Source: Eucalyptus grandis | Lineage: Eukaryota; Streptophyta; Magnoliopsida; Myrtales; Myrtaceae | Length of the DNA stretch: 64,000 nt | Assembly: GCF_016545825.1 (NCBI RefSeq) | Contig: NC_052622.1 | Span: 3,911,001-3,975,000 of the forward strand | Direction of reading: 5' to 3' | In this document: positions 11,106 to 22,659 of the stretch, piece after piece | Layout: the number at the start of each line of letters is the position of its first letter | How positions within the stretch are numbered: position 1 is the stretch's first letter | The notes under the pieces: generated by a model | Database searches by the model: none | Seen by the model: only the letters and a program-made list of their open reading frames with translations | What the model was told of the DNA's origin: nothing | Translations under genes and position numbers: made by a program

Positions 11106-11640
11106 AACCTTTTGCAATTGTGCTAATCTAGTCATTCCGACCAAAATTGGCATAGCCACCGGTCGGCGCCAAGAAGAAATTTTTTAATATTTTTGAAATT
11201 ATTTTTTATCTTTTTTCCTTTTCTTCTCTCTCTTGTTTTTCTCCTCCCTCCTCCAGTCCTCCTTCCTCCTCCCTCCTTCTTCCTTTGGCACTTGCCCAAC
11301 CACCGATGAGACGAGCCCTCGCCGGACCGATGAGGGCTCACTTCACAAACAACAGCCAATCAAGCTCGCCCTCACCCAATGACGGCAAAGCGATGTCACT
11401 CGATTGCCTCAGTCCAGCAACCGGCCGGCCTTCCCCTCTGGTCGATCACCAAATTCAAAGGAAGAATGAGGGAAGAGGAAGGAGGAGGGAGGAAAAAAAA
11501 AGAGATAAAAAGCAAAAAAGATTAAAAATTTAAAAAAAATTAAAAAATTGCCGTTGGCATTGGTTGGCGGCCACATCGACACTAGCCGACCAATTTTGGC
11601 CGAAAAACTAAACTAGCACAATTCTAAAAGATTTAGGACT
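11106..11640. mobile_element. Fold-back/MITE element with long inverted arms
   Basis: The left arm AACCTTTTGCAATTGTGCTA is mirrored by TAGCACAATTCTAAAAGATT at the right. Further in, CCGACCAAAATTGG mirrors GACCAATTTTGGCCG, and a pyrimidine-rich left interior (11200-11285) faces a purine-rich right interior (11455-11530). The whole piece could form a hairpin of roughly 250-bp arms. The short open frames inside come from the purine/pyrimidine bias. Confidence 0.65.
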
Positions 11641-13100
11641 CAATTGGCTAAAAAAATAAGTTTATAACTCAATTGGAACAATTACAATAGATTTATGATT
11701 TTTTTGGTAATTTTCCCGTTAAAACAATGTATGGCCCCTCTCACATGCAGCAAAATCTCTTTTAAAGATTCCTTTCCATCCATGAATAATGCTGATCTTT
11801 TCATGCCCTCTCTTCGATATCTTTATCTACATGTTTATATTCACTAGAGTAACAAAAAATATTCTTTTTGCCGTTCCTTTCTATTTCCTTTCTTTTCTTT
11901 CACGATTAACATAATCAACCATGGCTCATAGGCTCTTTTTAAGCACTCAATTTGACCAAAAGATCTCTTGATATCGCTATCCCAATTTGCCTCAACATTT
12001 CCTAAGATCGAGCTTAATTAGTGATTTTCCACCTTGGCATTAAAATCGACCGTTTAAAGAATAATGAGCTTGGCCACATTCTCTCACCATGGACTTAGTC
12101 AAACTCATCAAATTAAAGCTCATAACCATCCATTTAAACCCATCCATCACCAGTCTAATGCAAATGTGATAATATAATAAATACTCCTAAAACTATATGT
12201 TACGCCCAATTTAATTCTAGGCTTTTTTTTAGGAGTTAAAATTTAATCCCTAATTTTCTATGCAATAAATGACTAAATCGCCAAAATTTAGGTGTCAACA
12301 TTGAATATGACAATGATTTGTATATTTGTGTTGGGTAAGATGGAGGTCCCTTAAAATTAACATTGACATTTCCCGTGGGCTTATTGATAAGTACATTTGA
12401 TGATGATCGACTAAAAATGTTCATGGCAAAGGGAATAAAAAAGGACAAGAAACAAGAAGGTTGACTGTCAATTAACAATCGATAAAATTATTTAAAAAAT
12501 CTTATTGTGTTTGTGCTAATTCAATCCTAATTTTTTCAATTTGGTCAATTTAATCCTAAATCTTTTGACGATTTGCCAATTCAATACTAAACTATTTAAT
12601 TCTGCCGATTTTTCAAGAATTTTTTTTGTCAATTTAGTCTTTAAATTTTTGACGATTTGTAAATATAGATCACTAACATGATGGTTTAGATAGATGGCCG
12701 GCACTGAAAAATAAAGAGAGATTTCATCTTAACCACAAACAACCTAACTATATATACAAATTACTTTAGAAAGGTCATTCGATACATCATCGCATCAATA
12801 ATAAAGCCTTTTGACCTTCGCATGCATTCCCCAAATCTTGTTCAGTTCCATCCGAGAATTTGGTTGAAGATAAGAGCCACATGACAAGATTTTGGGGCCA
12901 TTTGATTGGTCGGACGGCAAGGACTTTCTCCATTGTCATTGTCACCGAGAAAAATGGCGTTCTTTTTTCTTGCACGTGTTCTCAACCAGAATAGTATAAT
13001 TGCTGTATCAATCATCGAGTCTTGAATTGGTAAGACTTCTTCGATTTCAAGGCCTTTGTCTGTGAGAACTAGAAGACCTTGTCTGCCAAGGAACTAAAAG
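11641..13100. other. Intergenic, no gene seen
   Basis: AT-rich DNA with many stops in all frames. 12480-12690 has fold-back-like text (CAATTTGGTCAATTTAATCC and similar phrases repeated), resembling a decayed MITE. Nothing else is recognisable. Confidence 0.5.
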
Positions 13101-13107
13101 GGTGAAT

Positions 13108-14120
13108 GATAATCATTCTATTTTAGAGAACAATTTCTGATTTGGAATGAATTTTTCTATTTTTATTTTCTAAACAAGTTTCTGAACAAATATGAACGTT
13201 TAATAATGACGCAAAATTTTTGTTCCCAGAACAAAAAATTTGTTTGATAGGCTTTCTTAAATATCTCCCTCCCAATCAATGGCAAGCGGTAGACAGTGGC
13301 GGACGGTGGTAGACGATGAGGGCAAGTGATAAAAAGAGTTTTTATTTCTGTTTCTATTCTAAAAATATAAAAGTAGAAAATTTCTACTTCTCATTTATGT
13401 TTTGATTGCTCTGTCACGGCTGGTGTTGTTTTCTTTTGAGCGGCGAGATGCAATCTACCTTGGCGGAATAGGTCTTGGGGAGAGAATCTCTGGTGGGCCA
13501 CCTCTTTCTTGAAGGGTAAGGACTTCTCTAAATGCATTGCTCGCTTTTCCCTTGGGGCTCTTTGTCACATTATTTGAAAATATAGGAATAGCATCCTATT
13601 CAGAGAACAACCCATTACCGTCCCGGCTATGAAGAACCATCTTCTTAAGGTGGTTAGGGATAGAGCTAGCACCTTCAGAAATGTTGAGAATAACTTTAGA
13701 AATAGAAGGTTGCAAAGGAGTTGGGGCATTGATCCCATTATCTTCTCGGGAGACCCGTAATCGACCCTGGTTTCAATTGACACTTCAAGGAAATGCTAGT
13801 GCTCTAGTGCTCTAGTGCTCTAGAGCTCATGTCTCTCCTCCTGCGCTAAGGTGTTTGTTTCTTTGCCGGTTGTTCATGCCGTGCCTTTCTAGTTTACTTG
13901 CCTTCTTATAGGCATGGCCTTGTGTTTTTTATGTCATGGCATACTTCCACTCATTATGTTTATTCATCTTGAGTGTAAGTTTTTGGTGCCGTGTTTTTTT
14001 TTTTGGTACTTTTGACATTTCCTCTTTATATTATTTCCTTTTACCAAAAAAAAAAATTATGTTCCAAGCCTGTTCTTGAAAATAGAAAAATAAGAATATA
14101 GAGAAACAAAATGACTATAA
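13108..14120. mobile_element. MITE-like element, family 1, split by a LINE fragment
   Basis: The left end GATAATCATTCT and the following TTTCTATTTTTATTTTCTAAA match the family member at 10607. The right end near AAATGACTATAA is a more degenerate mirror. At 13402 the MITE is interrupted by a LINE 3' fragment and resumes at 14057 with TTATGTTCCAAGCCTGTTCT, equivalent to TTATGTTCTAGACCTATTTC at 10969. Confidence 0.55.
13403..14056 (+). mobile_element. 5'-truncated LINE with poly(A) tail
   Basis: The plus-strand fragment ends in a run of As at 14046-14056 and is flanked by TTATGTTT (13395) and TTATGTTC (14057), a probable target duplication. It contains a translated piece (ITVPAMKNHLLKVVRDRA, then NRRLQRSWG) that parallels LPALKNLLIKTVRDKALTF and NRRLQRCWG in the minus-strand LINE at 38.0-40.1 kb. 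The two therefore belong to one LINE family. A GTGCTCTA triplication lies near 13800. Confidence 0.7.
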
Positions 14121-14222
14121 TTTGCGCCCTAAATAGAGTCTAGAATAAACATAGGATACTAATTATCATAATTATCACGGAATCATTTTTTACTAGTCTG
14201 AAATTCTTCATAATAATGTTAG

Positions 14223-14474
14223 CTAGGTAGTCGTAAAGAGCCATGAAATCACCTCAGCTACGTAGTCTTGGAGTTTTTGCCTATAATCTCGCTCTCCATG
14301 CAACTTAAAATTAGGGTTCTCAAGATTATTCCCCACATATTCAGGGAATATCCACATATGGGAGAAAGTGTTTCCATTTAAATAATGGGTTTCTAGCGTT
14401 TGTGGTTGAACAAATATTGGTTCAAAATTGTAAACACTAACTGACACATGAGGGCTAGTGGCTGCTGTCGTCAC
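14223..14474 (-). other. Unassigned open frame, possible exon relic
   Basis: An 83-codon open frame reads, for example, HYLNGNTFSHMWIFPEY and HGERDYRQKLQDYVAEVISW. It has a more protein-like composition than its neighbours, but it begins at GTG rather than ATG and has no recognised domain. It lies immediately left of the dispersed repeat at 14460. It could be a gene fragment. I cannot assign a function. Confidence 0.25.
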
Positions 14475-14640
14475 TCTTATATTTGGTGCTTGGTGTAATT
14501 TTCAGTATGTAAAACATGGAGCTCATGTTAGTATAGTCGAAAAGTTTGGATATTGCAAACATCTTTTTGAAAAACAAAAATCTTGCTCCACCATTAGTTA
14601 CCTATGGTGAAGCAAACCATTCATTTTTTCCATTTGGTAT
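14460..14640. repeat. Dispersed repeat family R, copy 1
   Basis: Members are at 14460-14640, 41700-42020, 53790-54135 and 59250-59600. Shared words include TTGGTGTAATTT, GAAAGCTC or GGAGCTC, TCGAAAAGTTTGG, and ATCTTGCTCC. This copy is cut off where a copia LTR starts at 14641. The family has no open frame and sits in similar AT-rich surroundings each time, so it is part of a locally duplicated unit or an old element. Confidence 0.65.
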
Positions 14641-15044
14641 TGAAAATATGTCTCGAGTTTAGGTAAATTTCCTACTTTGAGTTGGTTTCCTCAAAGGGGT
14701 TTTCTATTCTAATATCCGAAATAGTAGAGCAAACAAGAAGAATATCATATTTTCTCTATGAGTATTCTGGGTGAGTTCTCTATAAGGTATTGCGATATAA
14801 TATTTGTGGGTTTGCTTTGAGTGTAATCTAGAGGGATTTAGCGATTGTAAATTCTCTAATCTTCGAATTTGCAGTATAGATTACTTGCATCTGGCTCTCC
14901 TCGTAGAGTAGTTACCTATACTCTGACTGAACCATGTAAATCTTAGATTTTTGTTATCATTCCTAGTTGATTTCTTTGGTAATTTCATTCTCTCCTTCAA
15001 CTTTAATTGCAAGATTCATTAGCTTTTACGATGTTTTCATAACA
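14641..15044 (+). repeat. Left LTR of a decayed copia element
   Basis: It starts TGAAAATATGTCTCGAG immediately where repeat family R breaks off (other members continue differently) and ends TTTTCATAACA. A primer-binding site follows two bases later. It has the usual promoter-like AT-rich body of a short copia LTR (about 404 bp). No matching right LTR was found in the window. Confidence 0.6.
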
Positions 15045-15046
15045 AT

Positions 15047-15058
15047 TGGTATAAGAGC
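15047..15058 (+). other. Copia primer-binding site
   Basis: TGGTATAAGAGC is one base from the tRNA-iMet complementary TGGTATCAGAGC used by most plant copia elements. It sits just after the LTR end. Confidence 0.65.
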
Positions 15059-18000
15059 TTAGACTAGAGTTTCTGGAGTTAATTTGGGGCTTTTGCTTGT
15101 TTGATCATTGCATGAAAATTTTGTTATTGCAATTATGTCTAGAGTGAAAGTAGAGATTCATAAATCAATGTGAGGAACAACTTTGGGTTGTGGAACATAA
15201 AGAAGTGTACCCTAATAACAACTTTAGATTTGGCGAAGGCATCAAATGAGGTATTATTGAAGTGGCTGAAAAGAAGGATGTTACATTATTATGGCAAAGC
15301 TTCAAGCATTTTATTTGATGAAGGATTTGAACAATTGATTGCATATGCTAGAAAAGACGGTTTAGGGTGGATTTGGTTCAACTTTGGAAATGGATTTTGG
15401 GTGTAATGTAGATGTTGAAAGCTAAAACCCTTTGGAGAAATGTAGATTGCGTTTGGTGAAAATTCTTTGTAAAACGACTTTGGTTCAACTTTTGCAAGGG
15501 GTTTTGGCTCAATTTTTTTTTTTTTTTATCAAAAAAACCTCGAACCTTCAACCTAGGTCTTGCAACCTCAAATGACCCTCGCTTGGGATGTGCGACCTCG
15601 CTAGCCCCTTGAAGACCTCTTGTTGGCCTTTCTCTAGCCAAATTTGGCCTCATCAACCTTCACCAACTGCCTTGTGCAAAGAAATGTACAATAATAAGGA
15701 GGGGAAAAATTGGAAAACTAAAGAATTGGTGAGGGTAGTTTTGGGAAAAAAATACTTTAATCCTAGTTTTAGGATTCCGCAAATGTGACTTCGAAAACTA
15801 GTCCCTATTTGCTTTGTTCTTTCACCATTCCCAAGGTCAGCATTTAACTTAAAGCTACTTCAAAATGCTTGCCAAACACCCAAATATTTCCTTAAGGAGT
15901 TTTAGATGCCGAAAGCCCTTTGGGACTGCTAAACCAAATGCATACCAATCCCAAATGGTTACATTCATCAAAGGTCATTTAGATGAGTTTAACAAACTCA
16001 TGATGGACTTAAAGAACATCAATGAGGCATTGCCTAATGAAAAACAAGATATAATGCTATTGGCATCTTTATGAGATTTGTTTCAGCACTTTATGCAAGG
16101 GCACACTTGATTACCTTGGAAAAGGTAACAGCCCACTTAAGGAGTGGCAAAAGAAATTATGAGAGGATATTGTTGTGCGGGATATGCCGCAGAATTTGGT
16201 TATCGGGATAAAGATGGATCTAGAGAGATTTGGTTATCCTAGGTAAAATGTCATCACTGCGATAAGATAGGACACTATAGGAGAGATTGTCCAAAGTACA
16301 AGAGTAAATAAGTTAAGGTGGAGTTTACGGGCAATGATAATGTAGTTACTATAGCATATTACAATTCCAGTAATGTTGATGATATGTTAGCAATTACCAC
16401 AAGTACATCAAGTGATGATTGGATGCTTGAATCTGGATGGCTTATCATATGACTTATAGACAATGGTTTAATACCTATCGGTACACAAGGGGTGGTAAGG
16501 GGCTTATGGGAATGGTGCTACTTGTGAAGTAGTAATAATGGAAAGTTCATATTAAAATGCAACATCGATTGACATATAGCATACACAAAAGATGAGAAAA
16601 AACCTTATCACTGAGTATTCTTGACGAATTTAGATACCAAATATCTAATGAAAGTGGAGTTTTAAAAGTCTCTTGAGATGTGCTTACTATGATTTGGGGG
16701 ATGATAGACAATAAGTTGTATTTTCTTGAAACCCGGACCCTATAGTACCAAAAGTTGGCACAAATGGATATTTAAGTGTCAAAAGTTATGAAAATGACAC
16801 TTAAGTGCCAAAATCGGAGCAAAATGAATCATTTAAATGCCAATCTGGCCAAAATGCTGACATGCCAATTTTCTAACGAAGCAAGTGCAAAACAGCGTTG
16901 TTTTTGTGCTGACGTGGTAAAAAATTAATATAAATTTAATTCAATTAATTAAATGAAATTTAAGACTAAATTTATTTAAAACATTTTTAAAATTTAAAAA
17001 TTTAAAAAAAAAATAAAAATAATATAAAAAAGGGGAGGTGGCGAGGCTAAGCCCTCGCCGTTGCCGCCGCCGGGAAGGGCAAGTGATGAAGGGGGAGGGT
17101 GGCCGGGGTTGTCGGCCCCGACTGTGGGGCTGGCAACCCCGGCCTATCGGCGGCAAGGGCTTGTGAGCACTCGCCCGATCTAGGGCAAGGTCGCAGCCTC
17201 GCCCGACCGGGCAAGGGCCGTTGCTTGCCGAGGTGACCTCTAGTGGACTTGCCCGAATCTAGAGCGAGGGTCACGGCCCTTGCCCGGATCTAGCGAGGGC
17301 GGTGGCCTTCGCTTGGCCGGGCGGGGCGAGGGTTCGTGAGCCCTCGCCGCCAATCGTCGGGGTCACCGACCCCCGGCGAGGGCCCGGCAACCCCGCCTAA
17401 CCCTCCCCTTTGTCGCCAACCCTTCCCGGCGGTGGCGGCGAGGGTTCAGCCCTCGACGCCTCCCCTTTTTTTTTTTTAGTTTTTTTTTTTTTAATTTTGT
17501 AATTTTATTTTTAAAGGTTTTAAATAAATTTAGTTTTAAATTTAATTCAATTAATTTTTATATTAATTTTTTACCATGTCAGCACCAAAACGACGTCGTT
17601 TTTGCTTTGTTTAGCCACGTCGCCGTGCAAAACGACACCATTTTGCAATTACTTAGCGGAAATTGTGCATGTAAACATTTTGGCCGAATTGGCACTTAAG
17701 TTATCCATTTTACACCGATTTTGCAAGTATCACTTCGTAACTTTTGGAAATTGTGCATGTAAACATTTTGGCTGAATTGACACTTAAGTTATCCATTTTA
17801 CACCGATTTTGGACACCGGTATATCAATTTGAGATTTTATCACATTTTCGGATGGTATTTTAGTCGCAAAACAATTTGGGGTTTTTTTTGGAATAAATTA
17901 ATTTTTAAATTTGTCATAAATTCCTTGTGCTAACTTTTGGCACATGGTCAAAAAAATAGTTTGGGGTAAATTTGAAGTGCGATCTTTTGATCTTTGCCTA

Positions 18001-18151
18001 TTTTCTTGAGGGAACAATAATGATTGCTTTATCTACTAAATTCTCTTAGGCTTCTAGTCAAAACATGACTAGTCGTGGAACATGAGAGCTGGACACATAA
18101 GTGAGAAGGAGATGGTGTTTATGAGTTAAAGGGGTCCACTAGAAGGTTATT
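15059..18151 (+). pseudogene. Copia gag and early pol, left part, decayed
   Basis: Recognisable pieces are a gag segment at about 15945-16075 (GHLDEFNKLMMDLKNINEAL) and a CCHC zinc knuckle at about 16246-16300 (KCHHCDKIGHYRRDCPKYK). A degenerate protease region lies near 16400-16460 (WMLESG), and the pre-integrase region is at 18075-18140 (LWNMRAGHISEKEM). Stops and frameshifts abound. Two insertions interrupt it: an AT/GC fold-back element at 16747-17820 and probably a small one around 15400-15945. The element is cut at 18151 by a gypsy insertion and continues at 28369. Confidence 0.7.
16747..17820. mobile_element. Fold-back element with long inverted repeats inside copia
   Basis: The left end ACCAAAAGTTGGCAC and the inner CACTTAAGTGCCAAAATCGG are mirrored at 17690-17747 (CACTTAAG, CCGATTTTG, GTAACTTTTGG). 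Arms continue through matching AT-rich blocks (16920-17030 against 17470-17580) and GC-rich blocks (17033 GGGAGGTGGCGAGG against 17440-17465). The right end is partly duplicated in tandem with an 88-bp period (17660 and 17748). It shares terminal words with the elements at 7026 and 43558. No transposase is seen. The GC-rich core gives spurious open frames. Confidence 0.7.
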
Positions 18152-21100
18152 TGTGACATCCTCGTTCCAACCCGATTTTTCATAACGGAATTGTTTCAAC
18201 AAGCAATCGTTGGACAAGATCGTCTTGAGGATCGATAGATCTTGAGGGCGTTGGAAAAGGCCATTTTGGGGGTGAAAACTCGATTTTTCATCGGCAATGA
18301 TGTACAAGTACGGAAAAGTGAAACGGGTCCCAAGCGGGGACCCAATGGGCCTGAGCCCAAGTGGGTGGCCTAAGGCCCTCATGCCCAAGGGGTGGGCAAC
18401 CAAGAGGGGCCTATAGGCTCTTCAAGCCCATCAAGCCCTCTTTCGGCAATATCTTAGCATTTAATGCAACCAAGAACGTGAATAATGCATGAATAATGCG
18501 AAATCTTGGTGAAGTGATCGAAATGCCATCCATCGGACTAAGGACAAAAGGGAAAGGAAGGGGGGGCACATGCTTGTGGGTGCCAAAGGAGAAGAGTTTG
18601 AAGCCAAGCTATTCTACCTAGCTAGTCTAGACCTAAACCTATGTACTCAAGTGTGTAATCCCCTCATTAATGCTAGGATTTTGCTTCTTTCATAAGCCAC
18701 CTTTGATTGACATGAGCCCACGAGATTTGATGGGCATTAATTGAACTTGACACCACACTCTCTCCTCTTTTCCTCTCCCCACCGCCAGCTCCCTCTCTTT
18801 CTCACCTTCATTCCCTCTCATTTCCTCACTTGGAATTTTCAAAATTCACACACTCTCTCTGTCCCTAGCCTTAGCCAAACCCCACACTTCCATTTCTCTC
18901 TTTTGCAAGCTTTTTTTTTTTTTTTTTTTTTCTTGTTTTCCTCGTCGACGACCATCCGTTGAACACCCAACGCCAGACCTTCTTTTGCGTTGCCAAACCA
19001 CCACTCAAAGCCAACCGACCGACCTCCTCAAGAGTTGTTCGGTGCTGTGCAACCCTTGCCCATGCTCCCTCTCACTTGTTTCTTCTCCAATTTGGTCCCT
19101 CGTGAAACCCGAAGGCTGTATCGACGTTGAACCACCATCGGACCACCACCGTGCAACCGCCGAACTGTCGTTCAACCACTCTCCAGCTCACCTGCGCTGT
19201 GGACATGAGACCAGCTACCGTCCGGTCTTGTTGTTCCTTCCCCTAGCGAGTTTCAAAGCTTAGATTGTTTGTGAGTGGCTTTCTAGCCATTGATCAAGAT
19301 TATCGTTGCACTTAGGGAGTAGTTTAGGACTTGTTTATGATTAAATGATGATTTATTGATGTGATAAGTGGATGTTGTGTGATAAGTGGTTATTGGGGCT
19401 TAGATATAGGTTATCGAGTTTCAAAGCAATAGGTTATTGGACTTTTGGTGATAGGTTATTAGATTGTGGGTGATAAGCTATCGAGCCTAGGACAATAAGT
19501 TATCAAGTTTTGGTGATAGGTTATCATGTCTAGGATGATAAGTTATCGGGTTATGATAAGTGAAATTGATGTGTTGTTTTATTATGCCATTATATGATGA
19601 AATGGTATTATGTGTTATAGACTTATATGGGGTATGGATTATCCGTTAAGCATGTTATACGGATTATGAGTTTTATGTGTTATGTGAGTTACGTATTATG
19701 TATTATACATGTCATGTGTGTTCTATACGACGTGGCGTTGTGTTATGGCATATTGTTAGAGTACATTATGGTAGGGTGATAAATTATATAAATAAAAGAT
19801 GGATTATGTGATGGAGTGATAATGATGTAAACATATTGCGGATTATGATGACTTTATTCTATGTTGATAAGTAGTTTATATATCATGGACTTATGAAGTA
19901 AATGGTGCATATATATATATAACGTAATGCATGTGGATGACATGATGGCATATGACAAATGATGTTGTATATCGCATGGGCATCACATTGGTCAATTGAG
20001 AAAGATAAGAAATGAATTGTGTGATGGTGTGCCCATGTGATCACCTAAGACCCTTATACATTTTACATAGGATGTGACCTCATCCTAATGTGTTGTACGT
20101 GAGACGATTCCCAATTAAGTTCAAATGCTCCCAAGTCAACAGGATACCATTTGCTAATGGATTTCAGAATGAAGCTCCTTATAGGAATGACTGTCCTGAT
20201 GCGCTTTGTGCGGGACGATGCCATATTCGATGGAGCGAGACGATGCTCAGTTATATTGGATGACTGTGAACCTTCGGGTTGGCCTTGGGTCCTAAATTGC
20301 AGTAATAATTTAGACATATTTGTATGAAAAGTGCATGAGACTCATACGTGTTAAGGTCCAAATTATTGTATGGCATGAGTGCATGATTTGAACCATAATG
20401 CGCATTCGTATGTTTGGCTCAGGAGCATGGATTATATGTTATGGAATTGCCTATGCGTCTATATGGATGGCATTAAATAATAGATTCATTATTATGTGAA
20501 TAATGAGAGTAAAGCGAAAAGAGCGTTGCCATATTTTGTCATCGATAAATAATTTCTTATTTAGGGCGCTTCCGAGGTGAACGGCTTCCCTAAGCGAGGT
20601 CTAGGAAGTTCACTAATCGAATTTATCTCATATTTGTTTGTTGAATGTTTACAGGCTTTAGGAATGGCTAAGTCGTTCCGTCAGATACAGATTTGGCCTC
20701 CCCTTGAGCATAGTCAAGAGATGACAGTGTATCTTGTACTAGGAGGGGCTGACACGCATTGCATGCATTACATCACAACCATCTGGGTCAACGAAAGTCT
20801 AGCTAACCTCATGCCGGACCAATTCATGGCCTGATATTTCTAGATAGGCAACGAGAGCCATAGTCCCATTCCACGGCTTCAATTATCCGCTGGGTGTCAA
20901 AGGCTCGGGAGGAGGAACATCCCTGATGGGGAAGTGTCCAACCTCGAGCTCGACCTTGAGCTAATCGTTGAGCCAAAGCCATGGATCCTGGAGGCCATTG
21001 AGGCTTAAATAGTAATGGGGCTACTAATACTTTTTGGACCATCCTTGTAGTATTACAGGTGTAGACGTACCCCAGGCCCTTTTATAGAAGGTCATGGCAG

Positions 21101-21384
21101 CATGGTCGACATGTCGGATGTGATGAAGTTAGCTATTTAACTTTTGAACTTGACATGTATGAAACATTGACTTATGACACACACACACACACACACACAC
21201 ATGTATGATTATGCTTTTAATTATCCCAGTTGAATAATGGATGGAGATTTGTTTAATTTTCAGTTTGTGCATTTTATCATTATTGTTAATTGGATTGGTG
21301 ACACCTCTTGGGACGTCGCAATCAAGATACCATAAGAATGAAAGGGAGGGGTGCCGCGCACTCGAAGCAAGTCGAGGTGTGATA
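18152..21384 (+). repeat. Left LTR of the gypsy element
   Basis: It begins TGTGACATCC and ends GGTGTGATA. It is 3.2 kb, against 2.4 kb for its partner. The extra length is at about 19160-19930 and consists of AT-rich text with many GATAAG-like phrases. A CA-repeat at 21177-21200 is conserved in the partner at 28173-28192. Open frames inside (for example 18741-19263 and 20577-20834) are not conserved in phase with the partner and are not called as genes. Confidence 0.85.
19380..19560. repeat. GATAAGT/ATAGGTTAT degenerate short-repeat tract in the left LTR
   Basis: Phrases such as GATAAGTGG, GATAGGTTAT, GATAAGTTATC and ATAGGTTATC recur about ten times over 180 bases with spacing near 20 bases. 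The tract is absent from the right LTR. It resembles a local expansion inside the LTR. Confidence 0.5.
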
Positions 21385-21393
21385 TCCCCATTT

Positions 21394-21408
21394 TGTTGTA
21401 TCAGAGCA
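21394..21408 (+). other. Gypsy primer-binding site
   Basis: TGTTGTATCAGAGCA closely matches the tRNA-iMet complementary TGGTATCAGAGC and lies nine bases after the LTR end. One base differs from the usual site. Confidence 0.65.
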
Positions 21409-21559
21409 TGGTCATTACTTGGCATGATAAGACACGTTGAGACCCTGGGATGGTTAGCTAGGAACGCTTATGGTACATATGTGATTGTTGATTGTCTTAT
21501 TAAATTGTGATTCTAAATTCCTAACTGTACTGTTGGGGTTGTGGAATTAGTTGTGAAGG

Positions 21560-22560
21560 GAGTTTAGCCTGCAATCAAGGATGCATCAAGGAAGGGCAAC
21601 TCCTGAGCCAACTAATGGCGAAGGCAAAGCACACGAGCATCCCAAGTTTGAGGGGATTCTATAAGCCCAAAAGACCACTGGGAACCTGATGGGGCAACAG
21701 GATTAGCAATAGGCCACCGTTGTTGCTGCTCATAACGAGGACCCATTAGCTAAAAATGGGAACCAAAGGTTGGTTAGAGTAGTTCATTAAGTTGAAGCCA
21801 CTTCAATTCACAAGAAGGGGTGATCCCAAGGTTGCTACCTCATCGGTTAAGGAGTTGGAGAAGACCTTCATCTTATTGAGGTGTAATGAGGAAGAAAAGT
21901 GACTTTGGTGGTCCACTAGCTACAAGGCAACGCTAATGACTGGTGGGAGCCACTCAAGGAAGAGTTTTTCCCGAATGTATTATCCCGACTTAGGGCACGT
22001 TTGTGGAAGCGTTCAACGGAAAATACATTTCCAAGAGTAGAAAATGTCTGAGTTCCTACGACTTCTCCAGAACCACCTATCTATGGACCAGTACAAGGCC
22101 AAGTTCGCGGAGCTCTCAAAGTGTGCTCCAAGGATGGTTGAGGATCCTGTAGATTGAGCTAGGGGGTTCCGAGATGGACTGAAACAAGAAATTCATAGCC
22201 AGTTGGTGCCTCTGAACCTAAAGGACTATGATGAGCTCTATGAAAGGGCTTAACTGATTGAGAATGATATAGCCGAGCGAACAACCACATCTGGATCACG
22301 GTTTGCTGATAATAGGGATAATCATTAGTTTGGATTGAACCCGATGGCAAGAGGAAAGCACCATATCCCTTCCAACATGAAGACTAGTTTTGGAAAGCCA
22401 ACGTACAACCTAAACCACAGTTGCCGATTCTGCAACAAGTTCCATGGATCTGCACCATGCCGCACCTAGACGAGAGCGTGCTTTGGATGTGGTCAGAAGG
22501 GCTGGAGCACAGCCGTGACCCCAATTCATGGACAATGATCATAAGCCGCACCGTAAGACA
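21560..22560 (+). pseudogene. Gypsy gag, degenerate
   Basis: Phrases of the retrotransposon gag domain are readable in shifting frames at about 21850-21980 (EKTFILLRCNEEEK, NANDWWEPLKEEFFP). A damaged CCHC knuckle lies near 22420-22490 (CRFCNKFHGSAPC and CFGCGQKG). Several stops separate them. Gag would form the virus-like particle core. This copy cannot make it. Confidence 0.7.
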
Positions 22561-22659
22561 ATTCAAATTGACCCCTAACCCAGGGCAAGGTGTATGCAGT
22601 GACCAAAGAAGAAACCAAATATTCTGGGGCCTTAATTACAGGTACGGTCTCCTTTCACC

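Noticed and set aside
18741..19263. Plus-strand frames in the left gypsy LTR considered as a gene
   Set aside because: The right LTR counterpart is shifted and deleted. The sequence is CT-rich LTR leader.
21177..21200. CA-repeat considered as a regulatory Z-DNA element
   Set aside because: It occurs in both LTRs of one dead element and is an ordinary microsatellite.
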